Part shown: positions 1 through 8,291 of the stretch, piece after piece
How the letters are laid out: every line of letters starts with the position of its first letter
Numbering within the stretch: position 1 is the stretch's first letter
Source of the DNA: Reichenbachiella ulvae
GTDB lineage: Bacteria; Bacteroidota; Bacteroidia; Cytophagales; Cyclobacteriaceae
Direction of reading: 5' to 3'
Assembly: GCF_025833875.1 (NCBI RefSeq)
Contig: NZ_JAOYOD010000011.1
Location: 1 to 8,723, forward strand
DNA: 8,723 nucleotides
The notes under the pieces: generated by a model
Seen by the model: only the letters and a program-made list of their open reading frames with translations
What the model was told of the DNA's origin: nothing
Databases searched by the model: none
Made by a program: the position numbers and the translations under genes

Positions 1-1
1 T

Positions 2-430
2 TACGCCCAGACTGGAAACGAAATCCCAGAAAACTCAATAGAAGTCACACTTCCTAGATTCATTTCGGGAGCTAGTTATAGGCTAAACTTTATACAAAAA
101 TTGAGCATGCTCATCTCTGTTGACCTAGAAAGCACCCTCGATGGCAAAAGAAACACGCTGATCAAATCAGAGCAATTGTCTATAGACCCAAAAGCAGGAA
201 TAGAATTGGGCTATGTCGACAAATTTTTTGTCAGATTTGGGGTAGGACAGTTTCAAGAAATCCAAAATTTTGACCGATCCTATACTACAGTCTTCCAACC
301 TAATTTTGGAGTAGGCGTCCAACTGAAACAGTTCAGTATCGATTACGCAATGACTGATATCGGAGATCAAGCCGAATCTTCCTACTCCCATGTACTATCT
401 TTGAAAGCCCGTTTCAATGACAAAAAGTAA
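2..430 (+). CDS. porV2: PorV2-like type IX secretion outer-membrane protein, C-terminal part
   Basis: The frame is open from the first complete codon at position 2 to the TAA at 428-430, giving the last 142 residues of a protein whose start lies outside the window. The sequence alternates short amphipathic strands with polar turns (for example VGVQLKQFSIDYAMTDIGD) and ends close to an aromatic residue (KARFNDKK), as expected for an outer-membrane beta-barrel. The FGVGV...FSIDYAMTDIG pattern resembles the end of PorV/PorQ-family proteins, specifically the PorV2 type found next to PorU2 in Cytophagales. PorV of Porphyromonas gingivalis is a FadL-like barrel that shuttles T9SS cargo to the sortase PorU. 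The same role here is inferred from family and neighbour. The gene overlaps the next one by 14 nt, implying co-transcription and translational coupling. This stretch shows no frame break, unlike its neighbour. An unrelated OmpA- or FadL-type barrel is the alternative. Confidence 0.75.
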   Translation, partial: YAQTGNEIPENSIEVTLPRFISGASYRLNFIQKLSMLISVDLESTLDGKRNTLIKSEQLSIDPKAGIELGYVDKFFVRFGVGQFQEIQNFDRSYTTVFQPNFGVGVQLKQFSIDYAMTDIGDQAESSYSHVLSLKARFNDKK

Positions 431-485
431 ACACATCATCTTGCCTCTATGTCTTTTGGTCATGTCACTCAACATGCTCATGGCT
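417..485 (+). other. Signal peptide of PorU2 homologue
   Basis: The first 23 residues have a basic start (MTKSKH), a hydrophobic core (IILPLCLLVMSLNMLM) and an Ala before Gln-24, giving a plausible signal peptidase I cut at A23/Q24. The mature protein would begin QPYGNEW. This supports ATG 417 as the true start and agrees with Sec export to the periplasm before outer-membrane targeting. Confidence 0.8.
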
Positions 486-3400
486 CAGCCATACGGCAAT
501 GAGTGGATCAATTACAATCAACAGTATTACAAGATTCAGATTGCTGAAAATGGCATTTATCAATTGACACGAACCCAGCTAGCCACAGCTGGAGTCCAGT
601 AGGCAGTGTAGATCCAAGAAAATTTCAACTGTTCTACAAAGGACAAGAAGTAGCCATCTCCGTAGTGGGTGAAAGTGACGGTGTATTCAATGTGAGTGAT
701 TACATCGAGTTTTACGGGCAGAAACATGATGGCACTTCAGACACTCCGCTTTACCTAGCCACCGATGCACAACCGCACACTTACTACAACCTATTTTCTG
801 ACAGCAGTGCTTATTTCCTCACCTACAGACTAGATTTAGGTTTTGGATTGAGAATGTCCAAGTACTCAGAAAATAACGTAGGAGGACTGGCTGCCGAAAA
901 CTATTTCATCCAAGAAAGCCGTGCAGTCTATGCCAATTATTACTTCTCAGGACAAAGTCACGGATTCTCCAATGATGTATTGCTCGGGAGCTATGATTAT
1001 GCAGAAGGGTGGACAGGATCCATGGTCACCAAAGGCCAATCTGTCACGCAAACACTAACTGGTCTCCACAGTCAAGTACAACTTGGCTACACACTCCTAC
1101 TATAGAGATTCTGCTCACAGGAGGCAATAACAATGCCCACGACATTTCCGTTTTTGTTGGGGCAAATACATCCAGTCTGCGCCAACTCACCACAGCCAAA
1201 TTTAATGGTATAGCCAACCATAAAATCAATCAAAATCTACAAGCATCAGACATATCCTCTGGCGGAGAAATGGTCGTCAGAATTACGGTCAATGGCGTCA
1301 ATGGCAATGCTGACAGAGCAGGCATCGCCTATGTCAAAGTAAACTACAGCAGATCATTTGACCTAGGAGGTACCTCCGATCATGTACTTCAACTAAGAGC
1401 AATGCGGGAGGAAAATCATATATCAATGTACAAAACACCTTGACCAACATTCATTTATATGATATCACAACCATCTCCTCTCCCATTTCAATCGGGATCA
1501 ATTCGTTTGCAAACTCATTCAATGCAATCGTAAACAACACCAACACTATACGAACTCTATTCGCCCAATCAGGCTACAAAACTGTCCCCGTCATTACCAA
1601 GACCACATTCAACAACTTTGATCCTGCCTCTTTTGACTACCTCATCATCACACACCAAAGCCTTCGTGCCAGCACAAGCAACAATCAAGGAGACCAGATT
1701 TTGGCCTATGCCAACTACAGAAAAAGTACTGCAGGTGGTGGTCATACCGTACTTGATCTCAATGTCGATCAAGTTTTTGATCAATTCAATTATGGTCACC
1801 CTTCTCCCATGGCCATCAAACGAATAAGTGAATACATGTATGATAACGGTGGACTTGAGTATCTATTCCTAATCGGAAAGAGCTCCAATGTAGGCTCCAA
1901 CTACTACAGACTCGATCCAGCTACTACCACCATCAAGCATCTGGTACCAACATTTGGTTATCCAGGTGGTGATGTAGAGTATTCAGCTGGTTTTGACTGA
2001 GGCACAGCTTATGAAACCATCGCAACTGGGCGAATCAATGCCACACAACCCGATCATGTTCAGGCCTACTTGAATAAAGTGATAGAAATGGAGGCCAAAC
2101 CCTATGACAATCTTAGGCGGAAAAACCTGGTACAGTTGAGTGGAGGGAATTCTGGAGCAAGACTCAATTCCTTCAAGGGCTACGGTACAAGGATTTGCTA
2201 CCATTGCAGTGGACAAAATACTAGGTGGAGAGTCAGTTTTGATATCAAAAAACAACAACAGTGCAGTGGAACTCATCAATATATCTGAGGAAATCAATGA
2301 TGGAGTGATGACGGTCACTTTTTTTGGGCACTCAAGTGGTAGTATATCGGATATCGAAATTGGATTAGTCTCAGACCCATCATTTGGTTATTCCAACAAG
2401 GGAAAATACCCCACTTTCATGGTCAATGGTTGCAAGTCTGGGGATTTTTTTAGCGAAAACGATGAGTCATTTGGCGTGGACTGGATATTGACACCAGATC
2501 TAGGCGCAATCTCCTTTATGGCGCATAGCGATCTAGGTTTCCCGACAATCTCAAAAGGTACAGTGACCTTTTTTACAAACTGGCCTTTAATGAAGAGGCA
2601 TTTACCAGTTTGGGCGTAGGTAAAATCAAAGCTGAAACAGCCAAGAGATCACATACAAAACTATGGCACAGGGGATGCCAATATTGCTCAGGTCCAATCT
2701 ACTCAACTTGCAAGGAGATCCTGCTACCAGAAGTCTTTGGCGCAGACAAAGCTGACTATGGCGTAGATGAAAATTTGATACATATCAAAACCTTCAACAA
2801 TCAACAACTCTTGACCTCCATTGATTCTTTTCAACTGGATTTCAATATCAAAAACTTCGGGATCTATGATGACACCCACTTTCAATACAGGTAGTCAGGA
2901 CACTACCTGATGGCACCAATATTACCTATGGCCCTTTGTATTGATCCAGTACTCAGAGAAGATACGATTAGTTTCATTCTCAATAATCAAATCACTAATG
3001 CTGCGGGACAAAACACATTGCGAATTGACATTGACCCATTTGGTGAAATCGACGAGCTCAGTAAAACCAACAACAGTGCTAGCATTGATCTGTTTCTATC
3101 CAATGGCAGTACATTGAACCTGCTACCTACCATGTATAGCATTGAGACTACGTCGAATGTTAATTTTTTCTTTCAATCCACCAATATCTTGACCAACACA
3201 CGTGGTTATGATTTTCAGATTGATACGGTAGACACATTCAACAGCCCCTACTTGAGCACACAATCTATCCAGTCCAAAGTTGTCGGACAGATTCCATTTG
3301 ATCTATTATCCAAAGGAAACATCACAAGTGGAAAAGTGTTCTATTGGCGAACGAGATACAGCGATCCCTTGCCCAGTGAAAACGAGGATTGGGTAACCTC

Positions 3401-5452
3401 ATCATTTACCTACGTACCTGCTGGGATGGAAGGTTGGACACAACAATCTACTAGTCAGTTGAAAGAATTGAATCGAATAGGACTGACTTTAGATAACAAC
3501 GGCATTTGGGATTTCATCACATCTAGTTTGGATCTTTCGGTACAAACCTATGGTTCGAATCATCCTACACAAACCTTCTCTATACCAAAGTCCTCTTGGA
3601 CAATCAAAACTACTTTATATCCAGTTCGCCACAAGCCAACGCTCATTGTAGAAACAATACGGTTAATTTTTTGGCCTTTCAACGCCAATCTTCCGTTCTC
3701 CTTTAGCCCGATCACATTCAATACCAGCGCCTCACTAAATCCCTTGATATGTGGTCTTTTGCCTCAGTATATTTTCAACTTCATCGCGTCAGATTTTAGT
3801 GGAACTGTCACACCCATGAGACTCATACAGATGCCGTTGGGGATGGTGACAAGGTATTGGTATATTCTTTAGGGACTCTAGATTACAGTACCTGGACTGA
3901 TGAATTCAAGACCAAACTAGAGTCACTAGGTATCAAAAGAACAACATTGGACAATCTGGTCACAGATGAGCCATTCATCTTTCTTGGGTCTAAAAACACT
4001 GGAATAGAAGCCATAGAGATACTCCCAGTGACCACACCAGCCAATCAATCTACCCTCTTCCTCAATGAAGATGTAGTGGGCAGCTTTGATACGGGCGAAA
4101 TCTCAACTAACAAGATTGGCCCTGCCAAATCATGGAGTAGCGTGAATTTAGAGATCGATATGTCCAACAATCCTGCGGATGATGAAATATGTGGTTAAAA
4201 TATACGGCATAGACAAAGTGGGAAATGAAGCCATCCTGATGGGCAACAACACAGACCTGAGCTATGATGTCAGCACCATAGATGCCTATTAATATCCCTA
4301 CCTCAGATTAAATCTTGGGCTGGCGGATGTAGTAGCCTTTTCTCCTCCACAACTTAAGAGTTGGCAAGCAGAATACGAAAGCGTAGCAGAAGGTGTACTC
4401 CTCTCTCACAACACCGCTAACCAAACGATAGACCTACAAGAAGGACAAGATTACAGTGCGCCTTATACTTTTGGAATATCTCCAAAAAGGATTACCAAGA
4501 CTCTATTCTCGTCAAATACAACCTCCTCAACACTACTGCCAACAGCATTGTCAAAGACAGTCTCAAGATTGCAAAATTGGAAGCTGGAGATTCTTCTAAT
4601 TTTGACATCAAACTCAAGACCAAGAATAATGTTGAGCACCAGTGACCTAAGTCTTGGATGTCAACAAATCAAGCCAAAAAGAAATCTATACCAGCAACAA
4701 TTCTCTAAGGCTATCAAAATACACAGCAGTCAGTGCAGATGAACACAACCCTCTCCTCAATGTCCTATTTGACGGAATCAAAATCATGGATGGAGACATT
4801 GTATCTCCCAGTCCAAAAGTACACATCACCATGTCAGATGATGAATTTCTATTCAAAGAAGACACCTTGGGTATGAATTTTTATATGCGCTTGCCATGTG
4901 AGACCTGTGATTATGTACGTATTCCATTTAGCAGCTGAGGTAACCTGGACTGCAGCAAGCCAGCAGGAAAGTTTCTCCATCCAATATACACCTGCAAAAT
5001 TGGCCGATGGTATCTACGGTCTACGTGTACAAGTATCCGATGCGTCAGGCAATGACTCAGGTGTACAGCCGTATGAGATCAATTTTGAGGTAATCAATGA
5101 GTCTACGATCACCAACTTTTACCCCTATCCAAACCCATTCTCTACCCAAACAAGATTTGTATTTACCTTGACGGGGGAATTGTTTCCTGAAGACATCAAA
5201 ATCCAAATCATGACTATCAGTGGCAGAGTGGTTAGAGAGATTTTTATGGACGAACTAGGACCTATCAACATTGGGAATAATCTTACCGATTATGCTTGGG
5301 ACGGTCGCGACAACCATGGTGATCAACTTGCAAATGGTGTCTACCTCTACCGTGTTTTGATCAAAAATCCTGGCGAAGAATTCAAACATCGCAAGACCAG
5401 TGCAGACAAGGGGTTCAAAAATGGCTTTGGGAAAATCTACATCCTAAGATAG
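417..5452 (+). CDS. porU2: PorU2-like C25-family cysteine peptidase / type IX sortase homologue, reading frame interrupted many times
   Basis: Start ATG at 417 lies inside the porV2 end and is followed by a Sec signal peptide. Reconstructed length is about 1,680 residues, normal for PorU2. In order it holds an N-terminal region beginning YGNEWINYNQQYYKI, a C25 (gingipain-like) peptidase domain at about 1626-2760, a long region of beta-sandwich or CARDB-like segments, and a PorU2-type C-terminal domain ending FGKIYILR. The catalytic His (GHSS, 2329-2331) and Cys (NGCKSGDFF, 2431-2433) are 34 residues apart, close to the spacing in gingipains. PorU of P. gingivalis is the outer-membrane sortase that cleaves cargo C-terminal domains; PorU2 is a homologue whose substrate I cannot infer. 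As written the frame breaks near 597, 1080-1108, 1402, 2184, 2570, 2645, 2673, 2710, 2732, 2879, 2939, 3580, 3700, 3800, 4190, 4475, 4640 and 4930, with in-frame TGA at 1998 and TAA at 4290. Conserved protein resumes after each break, so sequencing or assembly errors are more likely than a long-dead pseudogene. Confidence 0.88.
1998..2000 (+). other. In-frame TGA inside the peptidase domain
   Basis: The frame reads SAGFD, then TGA, then GTAYETIATGRI in the same phase, so this is a nonsense codon and not a frameshift. A Trp codon (TGG) is one transition away and fits a surface turn. A calling error or a real nonsense mutation would both explain it. Confidence 0.7.
2569..2739 (+). other. Cluster of at least five single-base indels
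   Basis: Corrected reading passes through TFFYKLAFNEEAFTSLGVGK, then AKEITYKTMAQG, DANIAQVQSTQL, QGDPATR and VFGADKADYG. Each block is in a different phase from the one before. The implied changes are a missing T in the T run at 2569-2574, a missing G near 2645, a missing G in the G run at 2671-2674, an extra base at 2710 and an extra A at 2732. Protein similarity is good inside every block. Confidence 0.7.
2733..4938 (+). other. Central beta-rich (CARDB / Ig-like) region of PorU2
   Basis: After the peptidase domain the protein contains repeated beta-sandwich-like stretches. One runs from SFQLDFNIKNFGIYDD to NTLRIDIDPFGEIDELSKTNN, matching the CARDB-type pattern ending in a polar E-x-x-E-x-N-N turn. 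Later segments include FYWRTRY, CRNNTVNFLAFQRQS and DGDKVLVYSLGTLDYSTW, and then a second ENNxxL-like turn near LDVNKSSQKEIYTSNNSL. These segments probably space the peptidase from the C-terminal domain. At least nine frame changes fall here, and the TAA at 4290-4292 stands where Gln (CAA) would fit DAY-Q-YPYLRL. Confidence 0.6.
4290..4292 (+). other. In-frame TAA inside the central region of PorU2
   Basis: The frame reads STIDAY, then TAA, then YPYLRLNLGLADVV in the same phase. CAA (Gln) is one transition away. Together with the TGA at 1998 this is the second substitution-type break in the gene; all others are small indels. Confidence 0.7.
5105..5452 (+). other. PorU2-type C-terminal domain, related to type A T9SS sorting domains
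   Basis: The final ~115 residues begin ITNFYPYPNPFSTQTRFVF and contain IKIQIMTISGRVVREI, YAWDGRDNHGDQLANGVY and LYRVLIK, the typical order of strands in T9SS type A C-terminal domains. In PorU the C-terminal domain is not removed and helps to anchor the protein in the attachment complex, so this is probably not a simple disposable sorting signal. The frame is open from 4898 to the TAG at 5450-5452, so this part reads without error. Confidence 0.85.
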
Positions 5453-5480
5453 CTTCAATTTTGCTATGCCCCACGCACCA

Positions 5481-5542
5481 AATGGTAAGCACCATTCAGG
5501 ATATAGATGATTTTTGGCTTCTTGGTTCTTTCTAATCATCTA
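5481..5542. terminator. Possible weak bidirectional terminator between convergent genes
   Basis: The 79-nt gap between the convergent porU2 and gene A holds a perfect 6-bp hairpin (AATGGT-AAGC-ACCATT, 5481-5496). A second perfect 9-bp inverted repeat follows (TAGATGATT at 5504-5512 with AATCATCTA at 5534-5542), with a 21-nt loop and overlapping the stop of gene A. Both stems are AT-rich and neither is followed by a clean T run on the plus strand, so the call rests mainly on position. Confidence 0.3.
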
Positions 5543-6414
5543 GCAACTGATTGACCTTGTGCAAGGCCTTGTCTAGTTTGATGGATTCAGCAGCTAGTGA
5601 TTCTAGTTGTTTTATCTCGTGATCACTAGCCTTTGCATCTGCTTTCATCATTTCGATGATTGCCATGATATTGGTCAAAGGAGCTCTTAGATAATGTGCA
5701 TTGCTAAATGCCATATTAGATAAACTTTGGTTTTTGGCTTCCAACTGAACTGTATGAGAAGCTACTAGTTTTTGTAGATTGGCCTTCACTGTCTTGGATT
5801 TGTTTGCGTTAATTCGAGCAAAGTCACCTTCTTCTTGAACACTGCTCGATTTACTTTTCATCCAATTTTTCATTGTGAGCATAAAAAGACTCTCGATTCT
5901 TATCATAGAACCATTTCAGATACAACACTGTGCCTCCTGTGATGGTGGCATTGATTATAAAACTAATCACCACAGAGGCATCAACTTGATCAGCTGTGGG
6001 GTAGGAATAGGATGTCAGTACCACGCATAGAGTACAGAGCACAACAGAGTAGACAATCTTGAAAACTCCTGGCAAAATCACTGCATAGATCGCTAGCAAA
6101 GTCAAATACGCATAAGAAAACGAGCCATTGACACCACCATATTGATCCCACAAAAAACCAAATCCAAAGAGTGTACCTATAGACATAAAGATGCTGAGCT
6201 AGGACTCTCAATCCCTGAAACACTAACTCATCATCAAACAGACCAGTGACAAGCCAAACAATAACTCATACATCAACAGGATCTGCTCAGACTCGCATAC
6301 ATAGACAGACCAAACTGACCTAAACAGAAAGGAAATAGTACTGAGCCATAGCAGGTAGACATAATAGGTCTGATCAAAGGGAATTCGATATTTGGATTTA
6401 TAAAACGACTCCAT
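5532..6414 (-). CDS. Gene A: six-TM membrane protein with H-box DHp hairpin and no kinase domain, frame interrupted
   Basis: The ATG at 6414-6412 shares its A with the TGA stop of gene B (TGATG), giving MESFYKSKYRIPFDQ and a reconstructed protein of about 293 residues. Six hydrophobic segments follow, including YYVYLLWLSTISFLFRSVW, IGTLFGFGFLW, LTLLAIYAVILPGVF, IVYSVVLCTLCVVLTSY and VVISFIINATITGGTVLYL. A DQYGGVNGS turn joins TM3 and TM4. A polar, partly coiled-coil stretch leads to SNMAFSNAHYLRAPLTNI, a recognisable H-box; the His codon is 5696-5694. A second helix ending KVNQLLDD stops the protein, so the ATP-binding domain of histidine kinases is absent. Breaks occur as a compensating pair near 6195-6230 and one shift near 5851. 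It resembles gene C and is coupled to gene B. A phosphotransfer or kinase-partner role is inference; the signal sensed is unknown. Confidence 0.78.
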
Positions 6415-7280
6415 CACCAATTGTTTGAGTCGATTTTATCCTTGATGTCAACAAATGCAGTCGACAAATTATTACTTGATGCCTTAAGTAAAGTAGCCAA
6501 CTCACTTTTTGAATCCAAGGAATCTATTTTAACAGCCAGATGGTTGATGGAGGGGGCGATTTCCTGTACACTAAAATCCATGAACGAATTGATGGAATGA
6601 TTGCTAATCGTCAGTTCTTTGGATCGCTGATCAATCTTCAAATTCAATAGGTCATTGAGCTCCTTCAGTTCTATTTCCTGCTTTTCAAGTTTCAAATTTT
6701 CTATTTCCAGTTCCTCTATACGGTTGGATAACTCTCGTTCTCTTATGATCTGTCTTTCACTTTCCTTTCCATATCTATATGACAGATATATAAAGCTAAT
6801 TGCCACTATCACCACGGTAGTCTGGTAATAGGTCAAATTGTAAAAATAAGGAAGTACCATGTCAGAAATCCACTCATAATGAGAATACCAAACCCATATT
6901 AAAGTCATCTGAACGGCATAGAGAAATAGACCAAATACCACTGACCACATGCCACGATGAACCATAATCAAAATAACCATGAGTGCCATCAGGTTAATTT
7001 TGGACAGGCCAACCAGCCCTCCATTTGTATATCCACAGATAACTAAAGAGGTCAAAACCAGACCAAAAATTGAACTGGTTAGAAAAATAGATTTTGAATA
7101 AAAGGCTGATACAAGAGATGCAATAGTAATCAGCAACAATCCAGAATATAAAATCGCCGTTTCTTGACCCAAATCATACTGATAAAGTAGATACAGGCCA
7201 TGCACCACTTTGATTAGGCACAAGCCACAAACTACGATGAGTATGCTTCTTTCAAGAGACATTTCCTTGAGTCGGATCAT
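6414..7280 (-). CDS. Gene B: intact six-TM membrane protein with a DHp-like hairpin lacking the H-box histidine
   Basis: This 288-residue frame is unbroken. Predicted membrane segments lie at about residues 11-31, 41-61, 64-83, 95-110, 111-131 and 153-172, with a YTNGGLVGL turn between TM3 and TM4. A charged coiled coil (about 173-225, ERELSNRIEELEIENLKLEK) leads into a helical hairpin (226-285). At the place where kinases carry S-H-[DE]-L-R-x-P, it reads FSVQEIAPSINHL, keeping the Pro but not the His. The protein ends DSNNW with no catalytic domain. The start chosen is ATG 7280; ATG 7262 (Met-7), just after an AAGGA, is possible. A TACCTTTG promoter element lies upstream. The stop overlaps the start of gene A, so the two products are probably made together and may form a heterodimer. 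It aligns clearly with the visible part of gene D. Function unknown. Confidence 0.85.
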   Translation of the reverse strand: MIRLKEMSLERSILIVVCGLCLIKVVHGLYLLYQYDLGQETAILYSGLLLITIASLVSAFYSKSIFLTSSIFGLVLTSLVICGYTNGGLVGLSKINLMALMVILIMVHRGMWSVVFGLFLYAVQMTLIWVWYSHYEWISDMVLPYFYNLTYYQTTVVIVAISFIYLSYRYGKESERQIIRERELSNRIEELEIENLKLEKQEIELKELNDLLNLKIDQRSKELTISNHSINSFMDFSVQEIAPSINHLAVKIDSLDSKSELATLLKASSNNLSTAFVDIKDKIDSNNW

Positions 7281-7349
7281 GAATGTTTTGATAGCTGATT
7301 ACGAGATTGCCGTAAGCAAGTCCTAATGTAATTAGCAAATCTGACCATT

Positions 7350-7359
7350 CTTTATAAAG
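7350..7359. repeat. 10-bp perfect palindrome in the leader of gene B
   Basis: CTTTATAAAG is its own reverse complement and lies about 16 nt downstream of the putative -7 element of the B-A promoter. It could be an operator half-site or chance in AT-rich DNA. Confidence 0.25.
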
Positions 7360-7374
7360 GCTCTCCGTATATTA

Positions 7375-7382
7375 CAAAGGTA
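7375..7382 (-). promoter_or_regulatory. Putative Bacteroidota-type promoter -7 element for genes B-A
   Basis: On the minus strand this reads TACCTTTG, an exact match to the Bacteroidota primary-sigma -7 consensus TAnnTTTG. It lies in the 146-nt gap between C and B and would give a leader of roughly 90 nt. No clear TTG -33 element is visible 19-21 nt upstream (the sequence there is A-rich), which lowers confidence. The rest of the gap contains no gene. Confidence 0.4.
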
Positions 7383-7426
7383 TATATCTATAAAATACGC
7401 TTTTTTACTTACCTCTCTTGACATAT

Positions 7427-8291
7427 CTATCTCAGGATTTGATTGACCTCTTTTACCAATTGATCAAGGTGATCTGCTCGTTCCTTAAGTCCCTTTAGCT
7501 CTTGAAGGTGGTCCTGGTTCGGTTTTCCCTTTTCAAGAATCTGAATCAGTCCTAAGATATTGGAAAAGGCAGTCCTGAGAATATGTGCATTATTGTATGC
7601 ATAATCGGACAATTGCTTGTTCTTCTTTTGCAACTCGACTGTTTTACGAAGGATGATATCTTCTAGATTATTTTTGGTTGACTGGATTTCACTGGCGCTG
7701 CTCAAGCAGTTTCTTTCTTTTTTGAAACAATTCTTCATTCAATTGATCAATCTGATCATTGTAGCTTAGGTATGACTGACGTTCACTCTCCAAGTCTCTT
7801 TTGACATACACTACGCATATTGCTATGATCACGGAGTTGATCAAGTAATCGATCTCAATCCATCTCCAGGCTGCGGAGTTTGGCATCCATCCGCGCATTT
7901 GAATACAGAGGTCAGCGTCGAACAAATTGTACAAAATCACTAGTGCCGAGGGAATCTGTAGTTACGAGGTAGGACAGCAACGAATCAGCCAACAAGGTAT
8001 AGTATGTTGTCGACAAGGATCCATATATACGGCCATCAGTATGAATCCACATCAGCACAAACGAAATCAACCCACCAGAAAACACAAAGTCCGATAACGC
8101 CAAAAATCGAAATCTATCCAAGCAGCCCGATAGAACTCCAGTAAGTATCAACAAGGCTAAATAAACCCATTGCGCATAGGGATCTACTTCAAAATACACG
8201 AAGCGCACCACCATCAACAGGAAGTAAAACAATGCAGCGATTAACAGCTTCTTGTAAAAAGCAAATGCACTCGGGGTCTGATAATTGTCAT
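7427..8291 (-). CDS. Gene C: six-TM membrane protein with H-box DHp hairpin and no kinase domain, frame interrupted
   Basis: The ATG at 8291-8289 overlaps the TGA of gene D by 4 nt (ATGA). Restoring one A in the short A run at 8285 gives MTNYQTPSAFAFYKKLL, which continues in phase into TM1. Reconstructed length is about 287 residues. Membrane segments include LFYFLLMVVRFVYF, VYLALLILTGVLSG, FVFSGGLISFVLMW and YLINSVIIAICVVYV. An HTDGRIYGSLS turn sits between TM3 and TM4, and a short frame-slipped piece around 7930-7990 reads FVAVLPRNYRF. The cytoplasmic part runs through a coiled coil (YNDQIDQLNEELFQKRKKLL) to SDYAYNNAHILRTAFSNI; the His codon is 7585-7583. The H-box Pro of gene A is Ala here. 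The protein ends KEVNQILR with no ATPase domain. Other breaks are near 7700 and 7920-7985. It is the paralogue of gene A, in the same position of its cassette. Confidence 0.76.

Larger units (their letters stand above)
1626..2760 (+). other. Peptidase C25 (gingipain-like) domain of PorU2 with catalytic His and Cys
   Basis: The domain opens near FDYLIITHQSL and continues through ISEYMYDNGGLEYLFLIG, VPTFGYPGGDVEYSAGFD, GTAYETIATGRI and VTFFGHSSGSISD to VNGCKSGDFF. The region just before LQGDPATR-VFGADKADYG closes it. His is encoded at 2329-2331 and Cys at 2431-2433; both are intact. Frame continuity requires reading through the TGA at 1998-2000, removing one G near 2184, restoring a T in the run at 2569-2574, and correcting a dense set of indels at 2645-2732. 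Retention of both catalytic residues suggests the native protein is an active peptidase; this is inferred from gingipain and PorU, not shown. Confidence 0.8.

Noticed and set aside
1400..1445. Programmed ribosomal frameshifting in porU2
   Set aside because: The shifts occur at about 18 places in both directions and without a repeated slippery site; this is not a pattern of regulated frameshifting.
1983..2318. Minus-strand open frame of 111 codons opposite porU2
   Set aside because: It lies entirely across the peptidase domain, its translation shows no recognisable domain, and the plus-strand reading in the same place is clearly conserved.
417..4938. Treating the porU2 pieces as separate small genes
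   Set aside because: Most pieces start with weak or internal codons and each continues the conserved sequence of the previous one in another phase, so they are one gene.
5453..5531. Remnant of a kinase ATP-binding domain downstream of gene A
   Set aside because: Only 79 nt separate the stop codons of gene A and porU2, and no N-, G1- or G2-box motif is visible there.
5990..6223. Alternative minus-strand frame of 77 codons within gene A
   Set aside because: Only its first ~15 residues (VFQGLRVL) belong to gene A, as part of a short frame slip; the rest is an out-of-phase shadow of TM3-TM4.
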